A stretch of DNA of 64,000 nt from Pseudomonas sp. FeN3W (GCA_030263805.2 CP136010.1:1007001-1071000), one strand, 5' to 3'. Positions 1 to 9,372 are shown, counted from the first letter of the stretch. The notes: a model not told the origin generated them from the sequence alone. Numbers and translations are program-made.

Positions 1-1053
1 GAACACTTCCCAGGCACCGATCTGCTTGTTCTCCGGCTTGATCTTGTCGAACTTGCCGCCATCGAGCTTGTAGGAGCGCGACTCACCGGTGAGGGTGTAC
101 GCCAGCTGGACGTTGTAGCCGGTGGCTTCGAGGTCTTCGAAACCTTCCATGCCATCGACGGTACGGGTCAGGTACTCACCCTGAACCGAGAACGGGCCGA
201 TCATGTAAGCCGCTTCCAAACCCCAGGCCTGATCGCTGCCGTCGGTGCGAGTGCCGCCGAAGGTGGCGCGGTTGCCGTTGGCACTGTCTTCGGTGGTGCC
301 ACGCACGGACAGGCGCGGACGGATGCGTTCCAGGTAACCTTCTTCCACGTCACGCTGACCGAAGCTCGCGCCCAAGTGCAGCACCTGGTCCTTCTCGACG
401 ATCGGGGCGATCACGCCACGCAGCACGAAGCTGGTGTTGTTGGCGCCATCTTCGTCCTCGAGCATGTCGACGCCGTCGCCACCATCCTGACGATAGGCAC
501 CGGCCTCGCCGTGGAACATGCCGACAGTGGTACGCACGCGGATGCCTTCGCCGTCTTCGTGGTCGTTCAGCCAGGGCGCCAGGTCATAGATCGCCGAGCG
601 CTCGATGGCGGTGATCCACTTGGAGCTGACGGCTTCTTCCAGGCCGAACGTCGGGTTGAAACGACCAACCGAAACCTGGACCGGCTTCCAGCCGTTGTAG
701 TGGATGGCCAGCTCCTGCCAATCGCTGGAATCGTTGCCAAAGTTGCGGTGGAAGGTGTAGCCCCAATCGGTGAAGGCAACACCGGAAATCTCCAGACGCG
801 CACGACGGAAGTAGGTCTCATCTGCGCGCTCGCCGTTCTGGGTGTAGAAACCATCGAAGCTGTCGGCATCAGCCTGCAGACGGCCATTGATCTTGAACGA
901 GAACTCCTTGTCGGTGGTTCCGACCTCCAGGCCGCCCTTGGTCTTGATAACGAGATCGGCGCCATCGGTGGTGACGGTACCGGCGAAAGCCTGGGCGGAA
1001 ACGGCCAGAGCGAGGGCGCTGGCGGCGAAACCGGCGAAGTGCTTACGGATCAT
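1..1053 (-). CDS. Phosphate/polyphosphate-selective porin, OprP/OprO family (3' end outside window)
   Basis: Outer-membrane porin that would form a beta-barrel channel for phosphate or other anions. The start at 1053 gives a typical 24-residue Sec signal (MIRKHF, a hydrophobic run, then AQAFA). The mature part has alternating aromatic strands and the OprP/OprO-like stretches DADSFDGFYTQNGERAD and FRRARLEISG. It remains open for 351 codons to the left edge, so the last barrel strands are missing. It lies 168 bp downstream of tcdA on the same strand, with its own intergenic region. The family is clear; OprP versus OprO, and so phosphate versus polyphosphate preference, cannot be decided from this partial gene. 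Confidence 0.9.
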   Translation of the reverse strand, partial: MIRKHFAGFAASALALAVSAQAFAGTVTTDGADLVIKTKGGLEVGTTDKEFSFKINGRLQADADSFDGFYTQNGERADETYFRRARLEISGVAFTDWGYTFHRNFGNDSSDWQELAIHYNGWKPVQVSVGRFNPTFGLEEAVSSKWITAIERSAIYDLAPWLNDHEDGEGIRVRTTVGMFHGEAGAYRQDGGDGVDMLEDEDGANNTSFVLRGVIAPIVEKDQVLHLGASFGQRDVEEGYLERIRPRLSVRGTTEDSANGNRATFGGTRTDGSDQAWGLEAAYMIGPFSVQGEYLTRTVDGMEGFEDLEATGYNVQLAYTLTGESRSYKLDGGKFDKIKPENKQIGAWEVF

Positions 1054-1154
1054 CCAAAATTCCCCTTTATGTTTAGCGTCGGAAACACACGAGATGGGCT
1101 CTTTGTGTTGGGGGGAATCTTGGCGGCGGCGTATGTCAGCCAAATGGCTGATAT

Positions 1155-1172
1155 GTAAATCTTTTGTGACAG
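1155..1172 (-). promoter_or_regulatory. Weak Pho-box-like half site before the porin
   Basis: On the minus strand this reads CTGTCAC, then AAAA, then GATTTAC. The first heptamer and the spacer match the Pho-box pattern (CTGTCAT-N4-CTGTCAT); the second heptamer does not. It lies about 100 bp upstream of the porin start, a plausible distance for PhoB control of an OprP-type gene. This is a weak match. Confidence 0.25.
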
Positions 1173-1221
1173 CGGAACTTTCCGTGGAGCCGCATCACAG
1201 AGCGGCTGCGGCACTTTTTCG

Positions 1222-2031
1222 TCAGCTGCGAACGTTGCGCTCGCTGGGGCGTCGGGCTCCGGCGACCAGCTTGTCGACAGCCCTGGCGGCTGCAACCATG
1301 CCGAAACTGGCGGTCACCATGGTCACCGCGCCGAAGCCTTCGGCGCAGTCGAGCTTGACCCCCTCGCCAACGAAGCTCTTGCTCTGGCACACGCCGCCGT
1401 CCGGCTTCGGGTAGCGCAACTGCTCCGTGGAGAACACACAGGGCACGCTGTAGGTGCGCCCCGGCGTGCGCGAGAAGTTGTATTCGCGACGCAGCAGCGA
1501 GCGCACCTTTGCCGCCAGCGGATCGTTGAAGGTCTTGTTCAGATCAGTGACCTGGATCTGTGTCGGATCGACCTGCCCGCCGGCGCCGCCGGTGGTGATG
1601 ATCTGGATCTTGCGGCGCTTGCACCAGGCGATCAGCGCCGCCTTGGCCGGCACGCTGTCGATGCAGTCGATGACGCAGTCCATGTCTTCGGTGATGTACT
1701 CGGCCATGGTTTCGCGGGTGACGAAATCCGCCACTGCATGAACCTGGCAGGCCGGGTTGATGGCGCGAATACGTGCGGCCATCTCGTCGACCTTGGCTTT
1801 GCCCACTGCGCCATCGAGGGCGTGAATCTGCCGGTTGGTATTGGTGATGCACACATCGTCCAGGTCGAACAGGCTGATCTCGCCTACCCCGCTGCGCGCC
1901 AGCGCCTCGGCCGCCCACGAGCCGACGCCACCGATGCCGACCACCGCCACATGCGCAGCCGTCAGCCGCTCGAGGCCGACGCGGCCATACAGGCGGGCAA
2001 TACCGCCGAAACGCTGATCATCGATAGACAT
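1222..2031 (-). CDS. tcdA: tRNA threonylcarbamoyladenosine dehydratase
   Basis: E1-like enzyme of 269 residues that uses ATP to cyclise t6A37 in ANN-decoding tRNAs to ct6A. Near residue 30 it has the nucleotide-binding loop VVGIGGVGSWAAEAL, followed by the acidic strand LFDLDDV and the TNTNRQ segment of the ThiF/MoeB/HesA fold. Length and the C-terminal region (GGVCQSKSFVGEG) match TcdA/CsdL rather than MoeB or ThiF, and there is no neighbouring molybdopterin or thiamine gene. It is divergent from dapE, about 130 bp away. Confidence 0.92.
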   Translation of the reverse strand: MSIDDQRFGGIARLYGRVGLERLTAAHVAVVGIGGVGSWAAEALARSGVGEISLFDLDDVCITNTNRQIHALDGAVGKAKVDEMAARIRAINPACQVHAVADFVTRETMAEYITEDMDCVIDCIDSVPAKAALIAWCKRRKIQIITTGGAGGQVDPTQIQVTDLNKTFNDPLAAKVRSLLRREYNFSRTPGRTYSVPCVFSTEQLRYPKPDGGVCQSKSFVGEGVKLDCAEGFGAVTMVTASFGMVAAARAVDKLVAGARRPSERNVRS

Positions 2032-2158
2032 GCCGACTCCCCGGAAAAAACCTGGCGATTATAAGACCTCAGCACGCCACGACCACTGCATCCAGCCGTC
2101 ACCGCAACCGCGCCTTTGCTTTAATATGGCGCCCTTTCCCCGCCGCACCGGAGCCCTG

Positions 2159-3307
2159 ATGACCGCGCCTGCCCTCTCCCCGACGCTCGAACTCGCCTGC
2201 GAGCTGATCAATCGCCCTTCGGTGACGCCGCTGGATGAAGGCTGCCAGCAGCTGATGAGCCAGCGCCTGGCGGCCTGCGGCTTCGCCATCGAGCCGATGC
2301 ATATCGAGGACGTGGAGAACTTCTGGGCCATTCGCGGCAACGAAGGCCCGGTGCTGTGCTTCGCCGGCCACACTGACGTGGTCCCTACGGGCCCGCTGCA
2401 GGCCTGGCAGAATCCGCCGTTCAGTGCGCGCATCGACGAGCAGGGCATGCTCCACGGCCGCGGCGCGGCAGATATGAAAGGCAGCCTGGCGGCGATGGTC
2501 GTGGCAGTGGAGCGCTTCACAGCCGATCACCCGAATCACAAGGGGCAGATCGCCTTTCTCATCACCAGTGATGAAGAAGGCCCTGCGCACCACGGCACCA
2601 AGGCCGTCGTCGAGCGCCTGCGCGAGCGTGGCCAGCGCCTGGACTGGTGCATCGTCGGCGAACCGTCGAGCACCGCCTTGGTAGGTGACGTGGTGAAGAA
2701 TGGCCGTCGCGGCTCACTCGGCGGCACCCTCACCGTACGCGGCCAGCAGGGCCATGTGGCCTATCCGCATCTGGCGAAGAACCCCATCCACCTGGCCGCG
2801 CCTGCGCTGGCTGAGCTTGCCGCAGAGCACTGGGACGACGGCAATGCCTTCTTCCCGCCGACCAGCTTCCAGATCTCCAACCTGAACGCCGGCACCGGCG
2901 CCACCAACGTCATTCCCGGCACGCTGGAAGCGGTGTTCAACTTCCGCTTCTCCACCGAGTCCACCGTCGAACAGCTCAAGCAGCGCACCGCCGCGATTCT
3001 CGACAAGCACGGTCTGGACTGGAACGTGGACTGGGCACTGTCCGGCCTGCCGTTCCTCACCGAACCGGGCGCGCTGCTCGACGGCGTGGCCAAGGCAATC
3101 CGCAGCGTCACCGGCCGTGAGACCACGCCGTCCACCAGCGGCGGTACCTCGGACGGGCGCTTTATCGCCACCCTCGACACCCAGGTGGTCGAGCTCGGCC
3201 CGGTCAACGCGACCATCCACCAGGTCGACGAACACATCCTGGCCAGCGATCTCGACCTGCTGACCGAGATCTACTACCAGACCCTGGTGAACCTGCTCGC
3301 ATGCTGA
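2159..3307 (+). CDS. dapE: Succinyl-diaminopimelate desuccinylase
   Basis: Zinc-dependent amidohydrolase of 382 residues that releases L,L-diaminopimelate from its N-succinyl form, for lysine and peptidoglycan synthesis. M20-family signatures occur in order: CFAGHTDVVPTG (first metal His), GRGAADMKGS (bridging Asp), TSDEEGPAHHGT (catalytic Glu pair), GEPSS, and a late HQVDE metal His. I chose the ATG at 2159 because the protein begins as the family does (MTAPALSPTLELACELI); the open frame extends 43 codons further upstream without family similarity. Its stop overlaps the start of rlmA by 7 bp, so the two are probably translationally coupled. Confidence 0.95.
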   Translation: MTAPALSPTLELACELINRPSVTPLDEGCQQLMSQRLAACGFAIEPMHIEDVENFWAIRGNEGPVLCFAGHTDVVPTGPLQAWQNPPFSARIDEQGMLHGRGAADMKGSLAAMVVAVERFTADHPNHKGQIAFLITSDEEGPAHHGTKAVVERLRERGQRLDWCIVGEPSSTALVGDVVKNGRRGSLGGTLTVRGQQGHVAYPHLAKNPIHLAAPALAELAAEHWDDGNAFFPPTSFQISNLNAGTGATNVIPGTLEAVFNFRFSTESTVEQLKQRTAAILDKHGLDWNVDWALSGLPFLTEPGALLDGVAKAIRSVTGRETTPSTSGGTSDGRFIATLDTQVVELGPVNATIHQVDEHILASDLDLLTEIYYQTLVNLLAC

Positions 3308-4107
3308 TCTGCCCGATCTGCCAGGCGCCGCTGAGCGCGCTCGACAACGGCGTGGTCTGCGCGGCCAACCACCGTTTCGACCGCGCGCGTCAGGGTTACC
3401 TGAACCTGCTCCCGGTGCAGCACAAGAACAGCCGCGACCCCGGCGACAACCAGGCTATGGTCGAAGCACGGCGACGCTTTCTCGACGGGGGCCACTACGC
3501 GCCGTTGGCCCGACGCCTGGCCGGACTGGCCGCCGAGCGCGCACCGCAACGCTGGCTCGACATCGGCTGTGGCGAGGGCTACTACACCGCGCAAATCGCC
3601 GATGCATTGCCGCACGCGGACGGCTATGCCCTGGACATCTCCCGCGAGGCGATCAAGCGCGCCTGCAAACGGGCGCCACAGCTGGAATGGCTGGTCGCAA
3701 GCATGGCCCGGGTGCCGCTGGCCGATGCCAGTTGCGATCTGCTGGCCAGCGTGTTCAGCCCGCTGGACTGGCAGGAAGCGCGACGCCTGCTCGCGCCCGG
3801 CGGCGGACTGCTGCGCATGGGGCCGACCCGCGAGCATCTGTGGGAGCTGCGCGCGCGGCTCTACGACGAGGTGCGCGACTACGATGACGAGAAACACCTG
3901 TCGCTGATTCCCGAAGGCATGCGCCTGGCCCATAGCGAAACCCTCAGCTACGAGCTGCAACTGGACGATGCCCAGGCCCGTGCCGACCTGCTGGCGATGA
4001 CCCCGCATGGCTGGCGCGCCAGCGCCGAGCGCCGCGCCGCCGTGATCGACAGTCACCTCAGCGTGCGGGTTGCGATACGCTACGACTGGATCGAACGCAC
4101 ACCCTAG
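3301..4107 (+). CDS. rlmA: 23S rRNA (guanine-N1)-methyltransferase, RlmA family
   Basis: SAM-dependent enzyme of 268 residues that methylates N1 of a guanine in 23S rRNA helix 35 (G745 in E. coli). The N-terminal zinc finger is visible as C4, C7, C20 and H24 (MLICPICQ ... CAANH), followed by the family stretch RQGYLNLLP. The SAM-binding motif WLDIGCGEGYYT is near residue 82. The start codon lies inside the end of dapE (7-bp overlap), which fits coupled translation. Confidence 0.9.
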   Translation: MLICPICQAPLSALDNGVVCAANHRFDRARQGYLNLLPVQHKNSRDPGDNQAMVEARRRFLDGGHYAPLARRLAGLAAERAPQRWLDIGCGEGYYTAQIADALPHADGYALDISREAIKRACKRAPQLEWLVASMARVPLADASCDLLASVFSPLDWQEARRLLAPGGGLLRMGPTREHLWELRARLYDEVRDYDDEKHLSLIPEGMRLAHSETLSYELQLDDAQARADLLAMTPHGWRASAERRAAVIDSHLSVRVAIRYDWIERTP

Positions 4108-4163
4108 CGTTCGTATATTTGCCTACGACCAAAACCTCGCACCACCACATAAGGCAGTCGCCC

Positions 4164-4535
4164 ATGCGTCAACCCGATATCGAGATCTACCTCAGGGATG
4201 CCAGTCAGGAGGCCGTCGGCGAGTGGCTGGCCCAAGCCATTGGCTCATGTTCCGCCTGGCAACAGAAAGGCCAGACCTTCAAGTGCAGCGCCGCCGGCAT
4301 TCCGGTGACCTGGCTGCCGAAGGCGGTGGGCAAATGGCATTGTCTGCTGCTGGAAAGCGATGCCACCCCCTGGGACGATGACCTCGCCTGCGCCCGCGCG
4401 GCGTATCAGGCTTTAGGTGTGGAAATCCGCTGCGCGCCAGGCGGCTGGCAGGAAGAGGAAGCCGTTGAAGAGGCCGACCGCTGGATCCGCATCAGCGATG
4501 ACGGTGAAGAGGAAATCGTCTGGCGGACGGGCTGA
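4164..4535 (+). CDS. Conserved small acidic protein of unknown function
   Basis: Soluble 123-residue protein starting MRQPDIEIYL. It is rich in Trp and acidic residues, with an acidic C-terminus (EEEAVEEADRWIRISDDGEEE). No signal peptide, membrane segment or catalytic motif is visible. It follows rlmA on the same strand by 56 bp and may share its transcript. I do not recognise a named family, though it looks like a conserved pseudomonad housekeeping neighbour. The start was chosen at the internal ATG because the upstream 15 codons are intergenic in character. Confidence 0.75.
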   Translation: MRQPDIEIYLRDASQEAVGEWLAQAIGSCSAWQQKGQTFKCSAAGIPVTWLPKAVGKWHCLLLESDATPWDDDLACARAAYQALGVEIRCAPGGWQEEEAVEEADRWIRISDDGEEEIVWRTG

Positions 4536-4589
4536 TCGGCATCGGCCGTATCGCTCATCCGTGGTGGACCGAAACCACCGGATAGCAAA

Positions 4590-4618
4590 ACAAAGCCCGT
4601 CACTTGGACGGGCTTTGT
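4590..4618. terminator. Bidirectional hairpin, strongest as terminator of the cold-shock gene
   Basis: The arms ACAAAGCCCGTC and GACGGGCTTTGT flank a 5-base loop. On the minus strand the stem is followed by TTTTG, a usable U-tract for the cold-shock gene. On the plus strand the tail is poor in T, so it is weaker for the upstream plus-strand gene. Confidence 0.8.
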
Positions 4619-4634
4619 CATTGCGCAACCGAAG

Positions 4635-4844
4635 TTACACGCCGGCGACGTCTTCGGCCTGCAGGCCCTTCTGGCCCTGGGTTACCGAAAACTCCACCTG
4701 CTGCCCTTCGGCCAGCGAGCGGTGGCCGTCACCACGGATCGCGCGGTAATGCACGAACACGTCGGCGCCATTACCCCGCTGAATGAATCCATAGCCTTTT
4801 GCATCGTTGAACCACTTGACGGTTCCGGTCTCGCGCTCAGCCAT
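4635..4844 (-). CDS. Cold-shock domain protein (CspA family)
   Basis: Single-stranded nucleic-acid binding protein of 69 residues forming one OB-fold cold-shock domain. The RNP motifs are present: KGYGFIQR (RNP1) and DVFVHYRAI (RNP2). I place the start at the ATG at 4844 because a GGAGAA ribosome-binding site lies 6 bases upstream; a GTG two codons earlier would be too close to it. RNP2 has HYRAI where HFSAI is usual. A strong terminator follows. The AT-containing leader between 4845 and 5048 could hold its 5' untranslated region, but no fold was computed. Confidence 0.9.
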   Translation of the reverse strand: MAERETGTVKWFNDAKGYGFIQRGNGADVFVHYRAIRGDGHRSLAEGQQVEFSVTQGQKGLQAEDVAGV

Positions 4845-5048
4845 TACCACTTCTCCAACTCGCTTTTTGTTATTCCTCGGAAGAGGGGTCGACGGTCAGG
4901 CCTTCGTGCATTCGGCTCCGGCGCAAATGCGACTCGAACGCGACCGTTGCCGGAGTATAAAACAACGATTTTCGCTGTCAGCCTCTTTTTTCCGCTGCGG
5001 ATTTGACACCCTTACCCGCCCCGGCCAATGCCGGAACTTGTGCTCTTT

Positions 5049-6884
5049 TCAGGCGCTCCGGCGGCGTCGCCATAGCCACAGGGCGAGCACGCCCAGAGTC
5101 AGCAGCAAGGGCACCAGAGCGATGTTGGCGAACTTCAGCGTACGCCCCAGCGCTTCGATATCGGCATTGAGCTGGTAGCGCACCTCACGCAACTCCTTGC
5201 GGATACGCGCCTTCTCCTGCTGGAACTGACGCAACGCCTGCTCCTGCTCAGCCGTCAGCTCCAGCGCCTGCTCCGGGTCCGGACTCTGCAGCTCGGCCAG
5301 TTGCTGCTCGGTATCAGCCAGGCGCTGCTGCAGCACTTCTTCCTTCTCGCGGAAACGATCTTCGGCCTCGCGCTGCAAGGTTTCTACCATCACGAACGGA
5401 CGGGTGAAGCGACCACGCGAACGCACGCTGATCAGCGCATCGGTGCCGGAAAGGTTGTCCAGCGCATTGATCACGAACGCGCCATTGTCCGCCCACGGCT
5501 GCGGAACGCGCTGGCCGAAGAAGTCCTGCACCTGCACCCACATGCGGTCACTCAGCAGATCGGTATCGGCGACGGCGATCACGTTGATGTTCTGGCTTTC
5601 CTTGATGCCCTCTTCACGGCCTTCGATGCCGTCCGGAAAGGCAGTTTTCGCCGGCCCCTGGATGCGCGCCGCCAGGGTGTAGCGCTCGCCGGTCGGCTCG
5701 AGGCCAAGCAGCAGGGTTTCCGGGTTGTCCAGCGTGGCGAAGCGCTCGGCCTCCACCGGCATGGCGTAGTCGGAACTGCCGAACAGCGGCGTGAAGCGCG
5801 TCGTCGCGTCCTCCAGCGGCTCGAGAATGCCGGCACTGGCGATGGTGATGTTTTCCAGCGCGGCGGTGGTCACGTCATCCTGATCCAGCGCGTTGCGCGG
5901 CAGGCTCAACCAGCCTGCGTGGCGCACCGGACGGCGCTCCGCACCGACGCCAACCGACATCGCGTAGGCTGCATCGACCAGCGCCTGTTGCGGCACCATG
6001 CGCACGCCCCAGGCCTTGAACAGTGGCTCGAGGTCGGAGGCACGCTCCTCGCCGAATTCTCCCGGACCGATGCCCATGCCCGGATCGGCCTCGCTGTGCG
6101 GATCGACGAATACCAGCAGCTTGCCGCCACGCAGGACGAACTGGTCGATGGCGTACAGCGTCTGCTCCGGCAGATCCTTCGGGTGAATCAGCAGCAACAC
6201 CGAGACGTTGGTCGGGATCATGTCCACATCGCGGCGCAGGCTTTCGATATGGAACAGCTGGCGGACTTCCTCCAGTACCATCCACGGCGGCGTCGCCTGC
6301 TGAGTCCGCATGTCGAAACCGCCGGTCAGCTGCAACCCTGACAGCACGCCGACCACCGGCAGCTCGCCGCTAGCCAGGCCCTGCACCAGGCGGCTGATCT
6401 CGTACTCGAGAAACTCTTCCTGATCCAGCGGGAAGAACGGAATGATCTGCGTGCTGCCCTCGGCATTGGTGCCGGCGAGGCCGAAGTAGATCTTGTCACC
6501 GCCCTGGTTGAGCGGCACCGCCTGCAGGCCGAACTCGGCGGCGCGGTCCTCCTCTTCGGAGAACGGCTGCGGGTCGATCACATGCAGCTTGAGCTTGCCA
6601 TCGGAGGCCCGCTCGTAGGCCTTGAGCATCTCCTCGACGCGACGCGCGTAGTTGCGCAGCGCCACCAGCTCCTTGGAGGTCTCGTCCGAGTAGAAGAAGT
6701 GCAGTTCGATCGGTTCCTGCAGGCCGTCAAGAATGCGCTCGGTGCCCTCGGAAATGGTGTAGAGCTTCTGCTCGGTCAGGTCGAGCCGCGCATTGGTGAA
6801 CAGCATGCCGGACACGCCGTTGAACAGCAGAAATGCCAGTGCGATCAGCAGCAGCCCGGCACCGGAATAGATGACTCTTTTCAT
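5049..6884 (-). CDS. GldG-like ABC transporter auxiliary protein
   Basis: Protein of 611 residues with a single N-terminal membrane helix (about residues 8-28), a large periplasmic region, a coiled-coil stretch (about 500-580, rich in E, Q and R) and a C-terminal membrane helix (about 585-605) ending in WRRRRSA. The layout and segments such as LDLTEQKLYTISEGTERIL and LLIHPKDLPEQTLYAIDQF are typical of the GldG/DUF4350-type substrate-binding or auxiliary component. It is the last gene of a three-gene operon with the permease and ATPase upstream. The substrate is unknown; the name comes from Bacteroidetes gliding genes, and gliding itself is not implied. Confidence 0.82.
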   Translation of the reverse strand: MKRVIYSGAGLLLIALAFLLFNGVSGMLFTNARLDLTEQKLYTISEGTERILDGLQEPIELHFFYSDETSKELVALRNYARRVEEMLKAYERASDGKLKLHVIDPQPFSEEEDRAAEFGLQAVPLNQGGDKIYFGLAGTNAEGSTQIIPFFPLDQEEFLEYEISRLVQGLASGELPVVGVLSGLQLTGGFDMRTQQATPPWMVLEEVRQLFHIESLRRDVDMIPTNVSVLLLIHPKDLPEQTLYAIDQFVLRGGKLLVFVDPHSEADPGMGIGPGEFGEERASDLEPLFKAWGVRMVPQQALVDAAYAMSVGVGAERRPVRHAGWLSLPRNALDQDDVTTAALENITIASAGILEPLEDATTRFTPLFGSSDYAMPVEAERFATLDNPETLLLGLEPTGERYTLAARIQGPAKTAFPDGIEGREEGIKESQNINVIAVADTDLLSDRMWVQVQDFFGQRVPQPWADNGAFVINALDNLSGTDALISVRSRGRFTRPFVMVETLQREAEDRFREKEEVLQQRLADTEQQLAELQSPDPEQALELTAEQEQALRQFQQEKARIRKELREVRYQLNADIEALGRTLKFANIALVPLLLTLGVLALWLWRRRRSA

Positions 6885-6894
6885 GTCTGTTCCC

Positions 6895-7626
6895 TCAGGC
6901 GGCTTTCTTCAGATCGACGACCACGGCAGTGGCAGCCAGCCAGGCGACGATCAGCGTGACGAAATACAGCAGGTCACGCAGGTCGATCACACCCTTGCTG
7001 ATGGAATCGAAACGGATCAGGAAGCTCAGCGAAGCCACCGCATCGATCAGCCACTGCGGTGCCCAGGCGAAGGCATCGAGCACCATCGGCAGACCGCTGA
7101 CGATGAACAGGAAACACACCGCCACCGCGAGGATGAAGGCGATCACCTGGTTCTTCGCCAGCGCCGACATGCACGAGCCGATCGCCAGAAAGGCCCCTGC
7201 CAGCAGCCAGCTGCCGAGATAACCGGCGACGATCACACCGTTGTCCGGCTCGCCCAGGTAGTTGACGGTGATCACCATCGGGAAGGTCAGCAGCAGCGCG
7301 ATGCCGGCGAATACCCAGGCGGCGAGGAACTTGCCGGTAACCGCCTCGAAACGCGTAATCGGCAGCGTCATCAAGAGCTCGATCGAGCCGGACTTGCGCT
7401 CCTCCGCCCACAGGCGCATGGCGATCGCCGGCACCAGGAACAGGTACAGCCAGGTATGGAAGCTGAAGAACGGCGTGAGGTCGGCCTGGCCGCGCTCGTA
7501 GAAACCGCCCAGGTAGAAGGTGAACACCCCGGAGAGCACCAGGAAGATCACGATGAACACGTAGGCCAGCGGCGTGGCGAAATAGCTGCCCAGCTCGCGC
7601 TTGAAGATAACCGGCAACTGGGTCAT
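6895..7626 (-). CDS. ABC-2 type permease, GldF-like
   Basis: Six-helix ABC-2 permease of 243 residues (MTQLPVIFKRELGSYFATPLAYVFIVIFLV). The cytoplasmic N-terminal segment FKRELGSYFATPLAYVF and the loop AEERKSGSIELLMTLPI are hallmarks of GldF/NosY-like permeases. Its start overlaps the ATPase stop by 4 bp and it is 10 bp from the auxiliary gene, so this is a tight operon. The partner ATPase supplies energy. The exported substrate cannot be told from sequence. Confidence 0.88.
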   Translation of the reverse strand: MTQLPVIFKRELGSYFATPLAYVFIVIFLVLSGVFTFYLGGFYERGQADLTPFFSFHTWLYLFLVPAIAMRLWAEERKSGSIELLMTLPITRFEAVTGKFLAAWVFAGIALLLTFPMVITVNYLGEPDNGVIVAGYLGSWLLAGAFLAIGSCMSALAKNQVIAFILAVAVCFLFIVSGLPMVLDAFAWAPQWLIDAVASLSFLIRFDSISKGVIDLRDLLYFVTLIVAWLAATAVVVDLKKAA

Positions 7627-8546
7627 AGCGACTCCCCGCGAGTCAGGTTACGGAACACCTCATCCAACCGGCCGCGTTCCACGTCCAGCTCCTTCACCAC
7701 CCAGCCATGCTGGGCGATCAGAGCACTGACCTGGGGGAAAATCACCTGCCCCGGCTGCGCCAGCAACGTCAGGCTATGCTCGGGCTCGTTGAATTCGACA
7801 CCGGCCACGCCGGGCAACGCGGCCAGGGCAACGTCGTCCAGCGGACCGTCGCTGACCAGCGTGACGGCCTGGTGATATTTCGACCGGCTCTCCAGCTCCA
7901 GCGGCGTGCTGTCGGCCACCAGTCGGCCCTGGGCGATGACCACCGCGCGGGTGCAGACCGCACTGACCTCTTCGAGGATATGCGTGGAGATGATGACAAT
8001 CTTGTCCTGCGCCAGCCCCTGGATCAGCTGACGCACCTGGTGTTTCTGGTTCGGATCGAGGCCATCGGTGGGCTCGTCGAGAATCAGCACCTGCGGATCG
8101 TGCAGGATCGCCTGGGCCAGGCCGACGCGACGCTTGAAGCCCTTGGACAGCGTCTCGATGGACTGCCGCAGCACGTTCTCCAGCTCCACCTGGTCGACCG
8201 CGGCTTCGACCCGCTGGCGCTTGTCCGCACCACGGAAGCCGCGGACTTCAGCGATGAACTCGAGAAAACCGCGCACCGTCATGTCGCCGTAGCAGGGCGC
8301 GCCTTCGGGCAGATAACCGATCTGCCGCTGGGCCTGCAGAGTCTGGGTGCGGATGTCGTGGCCGAGAATGCTCGCCGTGCCGGACGTCGGCGCGAGAAAG
8401 CCGGTCAGCATCTTCATCGTGGTGGATTTGCCCGCGCCATTCGGGCCGAGGAAGCCCAGTACCTCGCCGCGCTGGACCTGGAACGACAGGTCGTCGACAG
8501 CAGTGTGCTGGGCAAAACGCTTGGTCAGGTTGCTTATTTCGATCAT
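7623..8546 (-). CDS. ABC transporter ATP-binding protein, GldA-like
   Basis: ATPase of 307 residues. Visible motifs are Walker A GPNGAGKST (about residue 35), the signature-like LSKGFKRRVGLAQ, Walker B VLILDEPTDGLDPNQ and the switch STHILEE. The C-terminal extension (about residues 220-300) is typical of the DrrA/CcmA/GldA class of exporters. It is first in the operon; the 256-bp region upstream to the acetyltransferase holds the probable promoter. No adjacent gene reveals the substrate. Confidence 0.9.
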   Translation of the reverse strand: MIEISNLTKRFAQHTAVDDLSFQVQRGEVLGFLGPNGAGKSTTMKMLTGFLAPTSGTASILGHDIRTQTLQAQRQIGYLPEGAPCYGDMTVRGFLEFIAEVRGFRGADKRQRVEAAVDQVELENVLRQSIETLSKGFKRRVGLAQAILHDPQVLILDEPTDGLDPNQKHQVRQLIQGLAQDKIVIISTHILEEVSAVCTRAVVIAQGRLVADSTPLELESRSKYHQAVTLVSDGPLDDVALAALPGVAGVEFNEPEHSLTLLAQPGQVIFPQVSALIAQHGWVVKELDVERGRLDEVFRNLTRGESL

Positions 8547-8802
8547 GGGCTCTCACCAGTGCGCCAAAGGCTCTGGCGTGCCGCCGCGCGACCCGAGCCA
8601 GGCCCTGCAAAAATGCCGGCGGAACTATAAGAACAGCGACCCGACGAATGCAACCAGTCCCTGGATTGAGAAGACGTTGATTAATCACCACTCTGCGCGC
8701 AATTCGCTAGAAGGCCATGCTACATGGATCGCAGACGCTAAAGTCCCCGTCAGAGATTGAGACGTGAAAAGGATGCAAACACCCTGGATGAAATGACCTG
8801 CA

Positions 8803-9372
8803 ATGACTGATCCAAGCGACTTCCAGACCAAGCGCCTGCTTCTGCGGCAATGGCAGCCAGCCGATCGCGCACCATTCGCCGCGATGAATGCGGACCCCAG
8901 GGTCATGCAGCACTTCCCCGCCCTGCTCAGCCGTGCCGAGAGCGATGCGATGGCTGCACGCTGCCAGGCGCTGATCGAAGAGCGCGGCTGGGGATTCTGG
9001 GCCGTCGAGCTGAAAGCCACCGGCACATTCATCGGCTTCGTTGGCCTGCATACGCCGACGGCCGCCTTGCCGTTCTCGCCGTGCGTGGAGATCGGCTGGC
9101 GTCTGGCCGCTGAGTTCTGGGGCCAGGGATTGGCCAGCGAGGCTGCGCGAACCGCGCTTGAGGTTGGGTTCGGCAGGCTCGCCTTGCCGGAAATCGTATC
9201 CTTCACCGCTATCGAGAACCGGCGCTCACGTGCGGTGATGAAGCGCCTCGGCATGCGTGAAACGGAAGAATTCGAGCACCCCGGGTTGCCCGTCGGCCAT
9301 CCGCTTCGCCGGCACTGCCTGTATCGATTGGATCGCGAACGCTTTGCGGCGCAGTTGGCTGCAGCTGACTGA
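8803..9372 (+). CDS. GNAT acetyltransferase, RimJ/RimL type
   Basis: Acetyl-CoA-dependent N-acetyltransferase of 189 residues. The start MTDPSDFQTKRLLLRQWQPADRAPFAAMNADPRVMQHFP is the usual RimJ/RimL-type opening, and the acetyl-CoA-binding region (IGWRLAAEFWGQGLASEAARTALEVGF) and later FTAIENRRSRAVMKRLGM follow in order. The substrate is unknown; such paralogues acetylate protein N-termini, amines or antibiotics. It stands alone on the plus strand, with beta-lactamase 93 bp downstream. Confidence 0.88.
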   Translation: MTDPSDFQTKRLLLRQWQPADRAPFAAMNADPRVMQHFPALLSRAESDAMAARCQALIEERGWGFWAVELKATGTFIGFVGLHTPTAALPFSPCVEIGWRLAAEFWGQGLASEAARTALEVGFGRLALPEIVSFTAIENRRSRAVMKRLGMRETEEFEHPGLPVGHPLRRHCLYRLDRERFAAQLAAAD

